Positions 23,001-32,410 of a stretch of DNA of 64,000 nt are shown piece after piece (position 1 is the stretch's first letter; each line of letters opens with the position of its first letter). The stretch covers positions 2,093,501-2,157,500 of the forward strand of contig JARUPZ010000021.1 of the NCBI GenBank assembly GCA_031213475.1. Direction: 5' to 3'. This DNA is from Nereocystis luetkeana (Eukaryota > Sar > Phaeophyceae > Laminariales > Laminariaceae). The translations under genes and the position numbers were made by a program. The notes under the pieces are model-generated. The model was not told where the DNA came from. It searched no databases and saw only the letters and a program-made list of their open reading frames with translations.

Positions 23001-26000
23001 CACTTGGTGTCTACGGTTGGGTTGTGGTGGTTGCCGCATGTTTTTTTAAGGCAGCCCTCACCGTAACCCTTCTACTCGTAAGGGGATAATATGAGCAAAA
23101 CACCTTCATGTACTTGGTATCTGGGAAACACGCAATGGACGCCAGGATGTTGGAGTTGTCTCCATTAGGAGTAGGGACGGTGCTCTTTCTCGAAAGGGAT
23201 GCGTGCTCAATGGCTAAATAAAGTGAATGGAGGCAAGCCACATGTGAGTACCCCTTCCCAACCTACGGTATAGGTTGGGTTGGCGCCGGTTGGCAACGAC
23301 ACTGTAAAACATGCCGCTTACTCCGAGAGCTAGACAACCCGGGTACCGTTGTGTATGCACTTGTAGTTTTGGCGGTCGGTCTCAGCTGGCGAGCGAGTGG
23401 GATCGTTTGTGCGGGGTAGGAAAAGGGGAATGTTCGTATCACGTAGTGTGTGTATGGTAAGGCATCCACGGGGCAGTTACATAGTACCCCTATTGCTGTC
23501 TCCGGAACTGTCCACACCGGAAATTATAGATTAACATATTGACACTGTCATCCATAGGCAAGTCTGCCTCACGAACGGTTCTTACTAGGATACAGCCCAT
23601 CCTTCACACGACTCGCCGAACACCTCACGGCGCTTCGCGCTTGGTGCAAGCTGTCGGACACTCAATGTAACAGATTCTCTGCATGTGTTAAATCTCATTG
23701 GTAGAGGTTGCACCGCGTTTGTATCAGGTGGTACCGCGTGATTGTGTAACGTGGTTTTTCAGATAGGTACGAGTACAGTTCATGTTTGGGTGCCGACCTT
23801 AGTTGTTCTTCCGCTTACCCTAAGATCGCGACGTGCGTCCTCTACTAGCTTCACCTAGCGGCTCTACTGCACTGACACAAAACGAGCGGTGTCGCAGGTA
23901 TCATCCGGTTAATTAGGCGTCGAGTGAAGTGAAGTGAAGATATCGAGATAGCGTGCTGTAACGAGCATTTGGTTCTGCTCTGTGGAACCGCGCTGTGGTA
24001 TCACCCACACACACGCAGACGCCTGTTCTATTGTGCCACTTGGATCTCGTCCTCGCTGGCTGCTTCACACACGTAACACACGAGACCAAAAATGACTCCG
24101 TCACGAGCAGAGTCTGCCTGGTTGGTGAAAACCCGACGTGCTTCGTCCCGATATTGTAGGGATGTGAGAGTGTACGGTCACACGCCTAGGTCCATGCATG
24201 ATATCAAGTACACCCCCCCGTACGGTCGTTCGCATCACTCACTCTGGGTGGTTGGAAGGGGCGGCAGCCGCGCGCAGCATATTCCCGACGGCAACGTTGT
24301 CCACGGCATCAGGCGTGTTACCACGCCCCCATCGGGCCGACGGGAAGGCAGTCGTCCCCGTGCACGTCACCACACACGCCGCATTCTAGTTCATTTTTTT
24401 TAATGTGCGAGCGGGCACGCGCGAAGGGGAGAGGGAGAGAGAGTCCAAAGTCAATGATATCCGCCTCAGAACCTCTTTTTCAGTTTAGCACCACTACATA
24501 CCGTCGAGTGGCCATCTACGTCGACATCAGAAGGACACCGAGTAAGGGGCTGGGCTTGCGTACGCTCGTTTTCGCCAACCAGGGTTTCGGCGATGAAAAG
24601 CAGCTGCCACCGGAACCCTCGCCGGCTCTAAAACATCGCTGTCGGATTCGCAAAATATTGAACGTATGTACGGCAACCACAGTAATTCGTCAAATATCGA
24701 TCCCAATGTATGCTTAGCGGAGGGGGGGGCAGGCAGGGGTTCTCCGTCGTATCTTTCCGCACGACAACGGCCGCTGCAAACTTCGGGCGCGTGCGGGCGG
24801 GGGTCTACTGAGTGACACATGGTCTACCAGGTACGTGCTCTACTTAGTGGCGTCTTTTCTTCAGGATGGCACATACTGCATACCAGGTGCGCTTTATTTG
24901 CGACCATGGACCAGTTTTCAGGGGAAAATGAGCCACGTATTGTGGGAGCACGTCCATCATGACTGTCATCATTCTTCTGGATGGCGCACGCTCATGCGCG
25001 TTCTCCACGCGAAGCAAGCTGGTACCGTAGCGGTCGGCGGCTTTCTATATTAACTCCAGATACAGACTCACGGCGTGGGACTTCATCAAAAACACCCATT
25101 GCGGAATACCCTGGTATTGACGTAGTAGGCTGGTCTCTACAGGCACACTCCAGCGGAAAGCTTGCGACAAGCGACCCGCGGCAAGCGACACGCAGGTGTC
25201 ATTGCCGACAAAAGAGGCAACAATGGAAGGCCCGCTGCTCTGAGTCAGCATGTCTACATCAAAAACCAACAACACCAACAACCATAACAACAACAGCACA
25301 TCAACAACAACAACAACAACAAATAAGCGTTCACCAGGAAACAGAAAACAACCCACGAAGAACGTCACCAACAGACAACAGCAGTGCCTGGATCTACACA
25401 CAAAAAAGTATCAACAACAACAGCACAGAAAAGCGTTCACCAGACAACAGAAAAAAACAACTCACGCAAAAAGTCATCATCAAACTACAGCAGTACGTAT
25501 TCACCTCCATCGCCGCGTTCAGGCTGTCCTCGTCCACAATATTCCCCTGCACCAACTCAAGGTTCGGACCCAAACCTTCGGCGAGTACCTCCTTCGCCTT
25601 TTCGAGGTTGCGCACCAGTGCCTTCACCTTGTACTTGCCGGTCGACGCCAAGCTGTATTCATACCACGGGGCAGGCACAAAAAAAGGAGGAAGATATCGG
25701 GGGGGGGGGGGGGGTATTCATGCCATTCATGGCCGTAGTAGTGTGACCATAGACCCTCGCATCTCTACAACGTCGGGACGAAGCACGCCGAGTTTTCACT
25801 AGGCGGACGTTACTTGCACTAAGCGCGAAGCGCCGTGAGGTGCTGGGCGAGTCTCATGAAGGGTGAGCTGGATCCCACCAAGAACCGCTTGAGAGGAGAA
25901 CATTCTTGCACGATGATGGCAGCGTCGAATGCATTGCTTTGTTTCCTGGTGCGGCCGCTATGGGGGCGTTCAGCAGAGAGGAACATCGTCGCATCCGTTG

Positions 26001-28300
26001 AGGCTGTGCACGCCTGCTTGGCAACCGAGGCCGCAGAGGCCGCAGAGGCGGCCACCGGTTTGACACGGACTCATGGCCAGGGTTAAGTTCGCCGCAGAGA
26101 GACCCCGTCTTAGCCACAACCACGATTCGGGGGGAAAACGATATCTAAGTTAGGAGCCAAAGTTCGACATTTTGCGAGGCAGTGAAGGTGTTAGGCCATA
26201 GTGGGTACCCCGAGTGAAGAACGCCCGACTTCAACCTCTTAGGACTGCAGTCCCGTTTTGGGGACAACTCACTTATAATTTGGGTGGTTTGTCACCACAT
26301 CAGGGCTCCAGTACCGAAAGGATCACGAGCATTCGGGATTTGAGAGCGGTCAAATCGGCTTGACCCGCCTATACAAAAAGCTACCAGGTATGTATTGCCC
26401 AGTACAGATATCAGCGTTGTGTAGTTACGAGCGCCTGTTTTGGCTTTGTCACGGGTTCTCAACTGAACTGTATACTGCAGTAGGCGTTGTCGAGCTCTAG
26501 CGCGCGGCGCTCCAGAAATGTTACCGTTCGATGAAGCCGTACCCACCCATACCAGAACACGTCAAACGTAAACACAAGCAAATACTAGACCAGCAAATAC
26601 CAGGAAGCAAAAAGGGGAACCAGCAAACAGAGACACTATTCCGAACGGTACCTTTGCTCTCAAAATACTCGCCAGCATTCGATTTCCAAAACCTGCCGCC
26701 TACGAGATCCGAGATTGCTAAGGCCGAGTCTTATGCGGACCAGGCTTTTACTATTACGGGGGGCCATAGAACATAGGACCACATGTTATGTTGTTAGTAA
26801 AAATAGCGAAATATAAAGGTTCTTGTGCGTACGGTAGGTCCTAATAATATGCCCCCCCGTAATAGTTTTGTTTTAGCCTTTTCGGCCAATCGCAGATGCG
26901 TTAAGCCCGAAAAGTGACGGGAACCGACCACACGCTTCTTCGACTGCGTCCACCTGCTCTCCGAGAGGTACCCTGCATAAACTCTCGCTCCTCCACCGGC
27001 GCAGTTCGAACTATTGCTGACTACTCAAAACCTGACCCCAGAAATCTGAAGTAGCTCCAAATAAAATAAAAACTTTTTTTTTCTACTTTCGGGCGTAGGA
27101 CGGCCTCATACAATTTTTTTGTCGCAAATTGAACCGTGGTCAAAACCTCGAACTACAGTAAGCTTCCAGGCGGAGGTTAAAACTGGGTGTCTCTGGGAAA
27201 GACTCTGGACTCATTCCGAGAAGTGCATGCCTGACTTCCCCGGTTTAAGGACCCAAAACGGACGTAGACAAGCCAATATCGAACCGAACGGAACATGAAC
27301 CGCGTAAGATTCAGCCTACACGCCGAAGGTGACCGATGCCCAGAGAGGTATTCCTGCGCCTACTGTCTTAATGGCTACCGGGGGCTCCTCATTTGAAGAG
27401 CTACTCAGTACTTTCCTGATCCCATTTGTGTTGCCACGACTACATATAAATGTGGAGGGGAAGACGCAAACTCTCTGGCGGGGAGGCCGAGCGGGGCGGT
27501 AGTGCGACAAAAGTGCCACTGCGGGCCAAAGTAGGGCGATGTGCGAGGGCCGGTTTATCAAAACACAGCTCAGGCCCAAGATACACGTCCGTGCCACCTT
27601 GATGCAAACGATATCGAGAGCCTCGGTAGAAACCCTATCCCTAGGCTCACTCGAAAGCTCCTGTAGAGAGTTTTCCGAGACCTATTTCGTCTGGCTCAAT
27701 TCGTCGATGCTCCCCCTTCCCTTAAAAAACCAAGATGCTCGAAACCAGCCTGGCGTGCGGATGCGAACGACACACCGCTGCTCCACATGAAACTACATCG
27801 TATCTTCACAACAACGAGCGAGGCACAGCAGCAGTACAATAGGAAAACTCTAACGAGGGACCCGCGCTGACGGACACTCACAACTGTCAACTTATGACTG
27901 TTGTTGTAGGCGCTGGTGGAAGGTATACCCTATCATGGCATGCATGACCAATATTTGAGGCAGCCGGGTACAGTAGCAACTCGCTCCGCTCGTAACTTCA
28001 ACCATGTTTCGGTACGGTTCATACCGGGTATATACGAGGGAGGTATAAGAGTTTGGTGTTTTCTTCATGTACGTACCTCAGGGCAACCAAGCGACCGACG
28101 CCGCCCGATGCGCCGGCGACAACCACGATGTCTCCGTCCACGACGTCTTTTTCCGCTGATGACATCATCACCGCCGCCATCCTTGCCTTGCCAGCGCCCG
28201 TTCTCACTCCGCTGTGCTGCTGCTGCTGCTGCCGTTGCGACTGTGTCGGCGCGTACCGACGATACAAACCGCGCGCCGACGGCAAGCCCGCCGCCCTCAT
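19901..28300 (-). CDS. Atypical short-chain dehydrogenase/reductase (NAD(P)-binding Rossmann protein), six exons, 322 residues
   Basis: Exons in coding order: 28300-28077, 25652-25505, 24385-24243, 21921-21790, 20927-20711, 20005-19901 (969 nt with stop). Intron phases 2, 0, 2, 2, 0 match at every junction, and junction codons restore conserved residues. Seen: glycine motif GASGGVG (residues 63-69), strand-2 motif KALVRN (85-90), QGNIVDEDSL (110-119), CTGTTAFPS followed by W (132-143), FLSSVGV (181-187), SIVRPGQISGG (226-236). Known: this motif order is that of the atypical SDR / NAD(P)H-binding family that includes plant chloroplast proteins such as At4g31530 and At2g37660; members bind NAD(P)(H), and here no canonical Tyr-X3-Lys pair is evident. 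The first 50 residues have Arg and Gln but almost no acid residues, compatible with an organelle presequence; a heterokont signal peptide could lie in an unseen upstream exon. The substrate is unknown. Confidence 0.88.
20711..20927 (-). CDS. SDR gene, exon 5 (IVRPG motif)
   Basis: Acceptor CGACGACAG|A after a C-rich tract; donor CTCAG|GTTGGT. Encodes FSIVRPGQISGG, then an insert of about 25 polar residues, then VSLRQGDEQAGRINPSSVAAVF, matching the usual family order (RPG motif, then GQGD, then SR-x-x-VA). Ends in phase 0. The insert is longer than I expect for the family and could differ between species. Confidence 0.88.
21180..21242 (+). repeat. Short tandem duplication (about 32 bp x2)
   Basis: CCCCATTGAAACCGCGGTTT TCGTACATGTT occurs twice in a row. 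CCGCGG and GTAC palindromes lie inside. In SDR intron 4. Confidence 0.85.
21790..21921 (-). CDS. SDR gene, exon 4 (SSVGV strand)
   Basis: Strong acceptor (TTTATGTTTTCCAG|C) and donor GGAG|GTGAGG. Encodes GGKLKRFVFLSSVGV and a helix with NACGVLDAKAKGEAAVR, equivalent to the segment where classical SDRs carry Tyr-X3-Lys. Starts and ends in phase 2. Confidence 0.9.
22345..22438. mobile_element. Family A MITE-like inverted repeat
   Basis: TTAACCCTTTTAGAACCGCA to TGCAGTTTTAAAAGTGTTAA; near-perfect arms. In SDR intron 3. Confidence 0.75.
23550..23695 (+). pseudogene. Second copy of the LTALRA coding fossil
   Basis: The plus frame reads LPHERFLLGYSPSFTRLAEH, LTALRAWCKLSD and then stops after SHW. 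It aligns residue by residue with the fossil at 25819-26055 on the other strand, and the nucleotide match is highest over CACCTCACGGCGCTTCGCGC. Confidence 0.4.
24117..24211 (+). repeat. Dispersed repeat, copy 2 (GGTGAAAACCCGA)
   Basis: Same 90-bp unit as at 15007-15100, here in SDR intron 3. Confidence 0.6.
24243..24385 (-). CDS. SDR gene, exon 3 (CTGTTAFPS motif)
   Basis: The reading frame gives CTGTTAFPS, a Trp three residues later, and NTPDAVDNVAVGNML, the signature of this SDR subgroup. The donor is CCCAGA|GTGAGT, phase 2. The acceptor (GAACTAG|AAT) has a poor pyrimidine tract, so the first one to three residues are less certain than the rest. This exon is too short to stand out as an open frame. 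Confidence 0.85.
25505..25652 (-). CDS. SDR gene, exon 2 (Rossmann strands 2-3)
   Basis: Acceptor AATACAG|C and donor GAG|GTGAAT. The first base completes a Ser codon with exon 1, giving the run GGVGRLVALSLAS, exactly the helix expected after a Rossmann loop. Encodes 49 residues including KALVRN and LVQGNIVDEDSL, ending in phase 0. Confidence 0.88.
25819..26055 (-). pseudogene. Coding fossil with the motif FLVGSSSPFMRLAQHLTALRA
   Basis: The frame carries AIIVQECSPLKRFLVGSS and MRLAQHLTALRA and then stops. A second, inverted copy lies at 23550-23695. Two diverged copies in opposite orientation, with no other exons, point to a mobile-element or duplicated gene remnant. Confidence 0.4.
26231..26325. 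mobile_element. Family A MITE-like inverted repeat, right arm decayed
   Basis: Left arm CAACCTCTTAGGACTGCAGT plus CCCGTTTTGGGGACAA is intact; the right arm is only partly complementary. In SDR intron 1. Confidence 0.6.
26751..26865. mobile_element. Family B MITE-like element
   Basis: Ends CTATTACGGGGGGCCATAG and GCCCCCCCGTAATAG, in SDR intron 1. Confidence 0.8.
28077..28300 (-). CDS. SDR gene, exon 1 (start codon, Gly-rich nucleotide-binding loop)
   Basis: ATG at 28300-28298, then a basic, Gln-rich leader (Q24-Q28) and the beta strand plus GASGGVG loop that binds the dinucleotide. The donor is GAG|GTACGT (intron from 28076), phase 2. Met41 is an alternative start, as the Rossmann fold begins near residue 54. 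The (CAG)n tract encoding the Gln run is one of several trinucleotide repeats in the window. Confidence 0.82.
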
Positions 28301-31100
28301 TTCCTGGCGGGCCTGTCAGCATTTTACATTTTTCGGTCCATCGCGGTGGTCGCAGTTAGTATGCTTATATATCAGCGAAAACTTGCAGCAAGCGGATTCT
28401 TCGTCGCAATGACTTAGGCGCGCACTACTGCTTCAAGCGGTTTTGTGGCACGATGTCGACGCGGGAGATATTTGCTGAGTGTACCTTTCGGACGGAGTTT
28501 GGTTTGGAGTTGCATTGTTTCACTACGACACGTGCGATATGTACAGGTATCCCTGGACTAACATCGTACCACAACAGCTGGGGCTGTGTAACTAGTCGCT
28601 AGTCGCCTTTCGCCAACTAGCTGACATTTGTCGGCAAGTCGGCTGGTAACTAAAGTCAGGCAAGCGAAGCGAGCCAAAAGAAGCCCCCCACCGGCCGAGG
28701 GCCTCGCTGGAGACGCCCGAGGAGGGCCCGCCCGAGGCAAAATCGCGCTATTCGGCTTCATTCTACATGAGAAAAGCGCAATAAACATGGCCTAAATGCA
28801 CGTATGCTTTCAACACAAAAGAAAAACATATTCGGTGTGCGCAGTAAACGTACAAACACGAGAAGTACGAAAGATGTAGCTCTCTACCCCGGACTAGAGG
28901 ACCGTAACAGCACTTGGTTCAGTCGTAATGTTACCTGATGGCGATACGAGCGAACCAGCGAACTCATGACCAAGCTACGTACAGCCTTCAACAGTCAAAT
29001 GGCAGCGGTGCATCAAGTAATCCTTTCATAGAAGAAGAGGTCTTGGATCCCTCCGTGATGCTTTCCGTGTATTAGTGTATCTTCCAACCTTGCGCGAAAC
29101 GTGCGCGTCGATGGCGACGGCAAGTCGTAGCCCAGTAATCATCTATAACTACCTATTACACTATATAATATGAAAGACAGGGCGTTTTCGCAACAACAAA
29201 ACAACAACTTCTGGTATACCAGGTATTTATCAAACGAAGAAGATTGCCGACACGACGCACACTCTGACGATCCGTCGGATGACCGCCTGGTCAGCTGCCC
29301 CCGCGTCCCTTACCCACTCCTCAATCGAAATTAACGCCAGCAATGAACGCGTTGCTCGCAGAACAACACCGAGCGAGTTCGAGCAAAGCACCCACGCATA
29401 GCAGGAAGAACCACCAAGCGTCAAGCAAGGCAGTCCCACCTAACGCTGGCATTCCTCTGCAGCCTCCCAGTTGCACCGGAGAGAAAAAAACAGTAGTTCC
29501 ACGTTCTCCGGGTCAAGTGAGCGACGCCTTTGGATATAGAGTGAGCCCTGCCGTCGAAAACATGCGCTCAGACTGGGCCTGCGTAGCGGGGATGGCAAGG
29601 ACGTGGCGGGAGACCCGTGCGACGTACAGGAACCCCATGACCCTGTTGCGCCACAAGTCTAGCGGGTTGATGTACACCGCCTTCACCACGCCTTTAGGGT
29701 CCGCCTTCTCGTCGAGTATCATTGAAGACGCCCGCAGCGTGTTGGATCTGCCCAGCGCTTCTCGTGCTTCACGCTGTAGAGCATCGTATCGGGATCGCGG
29801 GCACTCGCCAGTGTGGTCGGCGGGCCACAACGCCGCCGACGGGGTCTCCGCTCTCAGCGTTGGCATGATCTGGTGCGCCAGAGCTGACACCGTCGGCACC
29901 GTCGAGAGATATTGGTTGTTTCACCGCGTGTGCGTGTGTGCATGTGGGTCTCCCGCCGCGTGCTGTAGTGTCCCAGGGCATGAAGGTGCCCGCATTCCGC
30001 AGCTAATGACGCTAAAAAAGCTGTATCTCGTGTAAAAAACGCATTTTTACATGAGTCGGGAAGTCGGCACCGCCATTTCACGACTGACTATTAGTTCGCC
30101 TATTAACTAGTCGGCGACTTGAGCCGTCACGACTCACACCCCAAACAGAATTACTTCATATCGATGTTTTACAGAGTAACATTCGCTCATTGTCGTGTAA
30201 GCATGTAGTGTGTTGTATAACGGAGGCTTCGCCGCGGCGGGCTGACGCCCGTCACCGGCTCCGAGTGCGCCCATAACGGTTGTGAGGTGTAGGAACACGC
30301 CGAGGCTGTAAAAAGCGGCAGTACTGCCGAGGGTAGCGGCAGCGCCAGCAGTAGTAGCAGGAAAGCAGCAATACATACGTTAACGTGCATCAGGTAAATA
30401 AGCAATATGCGTCTTAAAAGCCACCTTCGAACACGGCGTACGCTTGACCAACCATGGATCACCCCGGCACTACTACGTACGTTCAGCAGCAGCTGTGTTA
30501 TTGTCAAATAAGCATTGTTCGGTACGAGTACACAAAACTTATACACTCCCGCCGGAGCACCATGGAAACAGTATGCAGACACAGCACACACTTTATACAG
30601 GATTCTTAAAACACAGCGCGCGCTCGAACAACCTTCCATCACCCGAGAAATACGGCGTACCAGGTACGCGCAGTAGAAAAACGGCATGGCCAATTATCTC
30701 CTCTTCCGTACGCATGTCTGGGGCTTCCCCGCTACTCTGGAGTACCATGGGAATAAAGTGAAACAAACAGTAAAATTATCGCAGCAAGGTACGGGACAAT
30801 ACATTATGAAATACGTCCTCGTAGCTCTTTGGGTGTCGGAAAAACGGTAGATTCTGGCGCATCGTGCAGCTTACCATCGCCTCTATGAGCGACCATGACA
30901 CCGCGCGAGCGCACGCAGAGTCCCTGCCCGTTGCGGAAGATTCGCCGGCGGGCACGAAGGCGGACCAAGCGATAAAAAAAAATGCCTCTCGTCGTGGGGA
31001 AACGTCTCGGCATGCCACGGAGGAACGAACGATCACGGCAGATCATGGCAAACGTGGCAAACGGATTGTCCAGCTTGCCACCGCCCGAGCGCACTCACAG
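28301..31100. other. Region upstream of the SDR gene with the hAT relic
   Basis: Contains the hAT relic and TAGTCG-rich stretches near 28590 and 30110 that may be decayed element ends. An open frame from ATG 30885 might be an exon of the downstream plus-strand gene. Confidence 0.4.
29440..29912 (-). pseudogene. hAT-family transposase C-terminal fragment, frameshifted
   Basis: The minus frame reads QYLSTVPTVSALAHQIMP, then DLWRNRVMGFLYVARVSRHV and LAIPATQAQSERMFSTAGLT. This is the hAT C-terminal dimerisation domain, with its near-invariant Ala-x-x-Ser-E-R-x-FS-AG motif. The frame stops at 29513, but the next frame continues with SLDPENVELLFF and a Trp-Glu-Ala tail to a stop at 29440, so one indel near 29515-29525 separates two halves of a once continuous domain. 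Upstream (5') parts, including the zinc finger and DDE residues, are not seen. This is a dead relic. Confidence 0.8.
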
Positions 31101-32410
31101 GACCCGGCGCGAGCGCGGCCGAGGCCGTCCCTGGCGTAGTCGAGGCCGGTGGGTACGGCGAGGAAAAAGCGAGCGGAAAGTCGGACCCCGTCGCGAGAGG
31201 ATGTGGAAAGGGCTCATGCTTTTTTTAGCCTGAAAAAATCGAGGAGAGAAAGTCGTTGATACGGCACTCTCCGAGGCCGACGGACTATATTAAAATGTTC
31301 ACAAGAGGGTTTCGCCACGGCGGGCTGGCGCCCGCCTGCTAGGCGCATGCCCGTAATGGTCGACGATGTGGGCAAACCGAGCCCGGAAATGCTGCACCAC
31401 TGCTAAGGGGTGCCTTCAAATAAAGCAATGGGTTGAGTGCCGGCAAAGAACACCGAACAATATCAAGAACCTACAGTAGGTTCTGTATCAAAGCTGTATA
31501 GTTTTTGTGTGCCATCCGGCAACGGTAGTTCAACTTACAATTCTTCCTTAGGAAGACTTACTGGCTCGGGTCTCGAGATAGTACACCTGGCACATATGCC
31601 TCTCGGAAGTAACGCGAAATAAAATCGACGCAAAAGGTTTCCAAATACTCTCAACTCTCGCCAAACACTTTATTTGCCTCATCTCCCTGTTGGATCGTAC
31701 AACAAGCAGCACTGCAGTATACTACTACTCGTCGTACGGCGGCAGTAGCGTATACAGCAGCAGCGAGCACTGCTCGCATGTTCCCCAGCAGCAGAGAAGT
31801 ATTTGTACTTGCGGTGCATGCGATTGACGCGCGTACTATGAGTACTGGTACCACCACCATGCGAAGATACTTTCGTGTTACTGTTGTATCACTGCTTGCA
31901 TCATAGGTCTACCACAACATCATAGGAGCAATTGCGGGTTTAATTGTAAGTGAGTCTCGTACGTGGCAATGCAATCGCACCGCTAGGAAAAAACTACTGG
32001 AAAAATACACGAGAAGCTCAAGGAAACCTGCTGTGTAGCCGAAAGCAACAGACATATGGAGGGATCGACATTTCTCGCCCCCACGCCGCCCGGACGAGGC
32101 ATCCTTTAGCGCTTGGGGTAGACCCACCCCGATGCGGTCCAGGCAGGTGACTAGGATGGTGGAAAAATTGGGTGAAATCGTTCACCTCATCTTGAAAAAA
32201 GGGTCTCAAACCGCGAAGGTGAGCTCGATTTCCAGTCCAGTGGTTCCCGAGGCCGATGGATACCGTGCGTGCGCGTTTTCAACGGAGGCTTCGCAGCGGT
32301 GGGCTGACGCCCGCCTTAGCTCAGCTAGCTCAGCGCATGCCCGCAGCAGGCGAATTGAGGGTGTGAACGCGACAGTACAGCCAAGGGGTACATATACAAT
32401 AGGTCATGTT
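30220..32410 (+). repeat. Three copies of a CGGCGGGCTGACGCCCGCC hairpin repeat
   Basis: GGCTTCGCCGCGGCGGGCTG at about 30226, 31308 and 32286, each followed by GCGCATGCCCGYA-like sequence. GGCGGGC and GCCCGCC form a short stem. Flanks diverge quickly. Confidence 0.6.
31101..31148 (+). CDS. Possible 48-nt exon
   Basis: Acceptor GCGCACTCACAG|GA and donor GAGGCCG|GTGGGT. Encodes PGASAAEAVPGVVEA in phase 1. Small and Ala-rich, supported mainly by agreement with the next exon. Confidence 0.28.

Noticed and set aside
24981..25802. Long plus-strand open frame of 273 codons rich in Thr, Asn and Gln
   Set aside because: Low complexity from (CAACAA)n, antisense to SDR exon 2, and without splice support.
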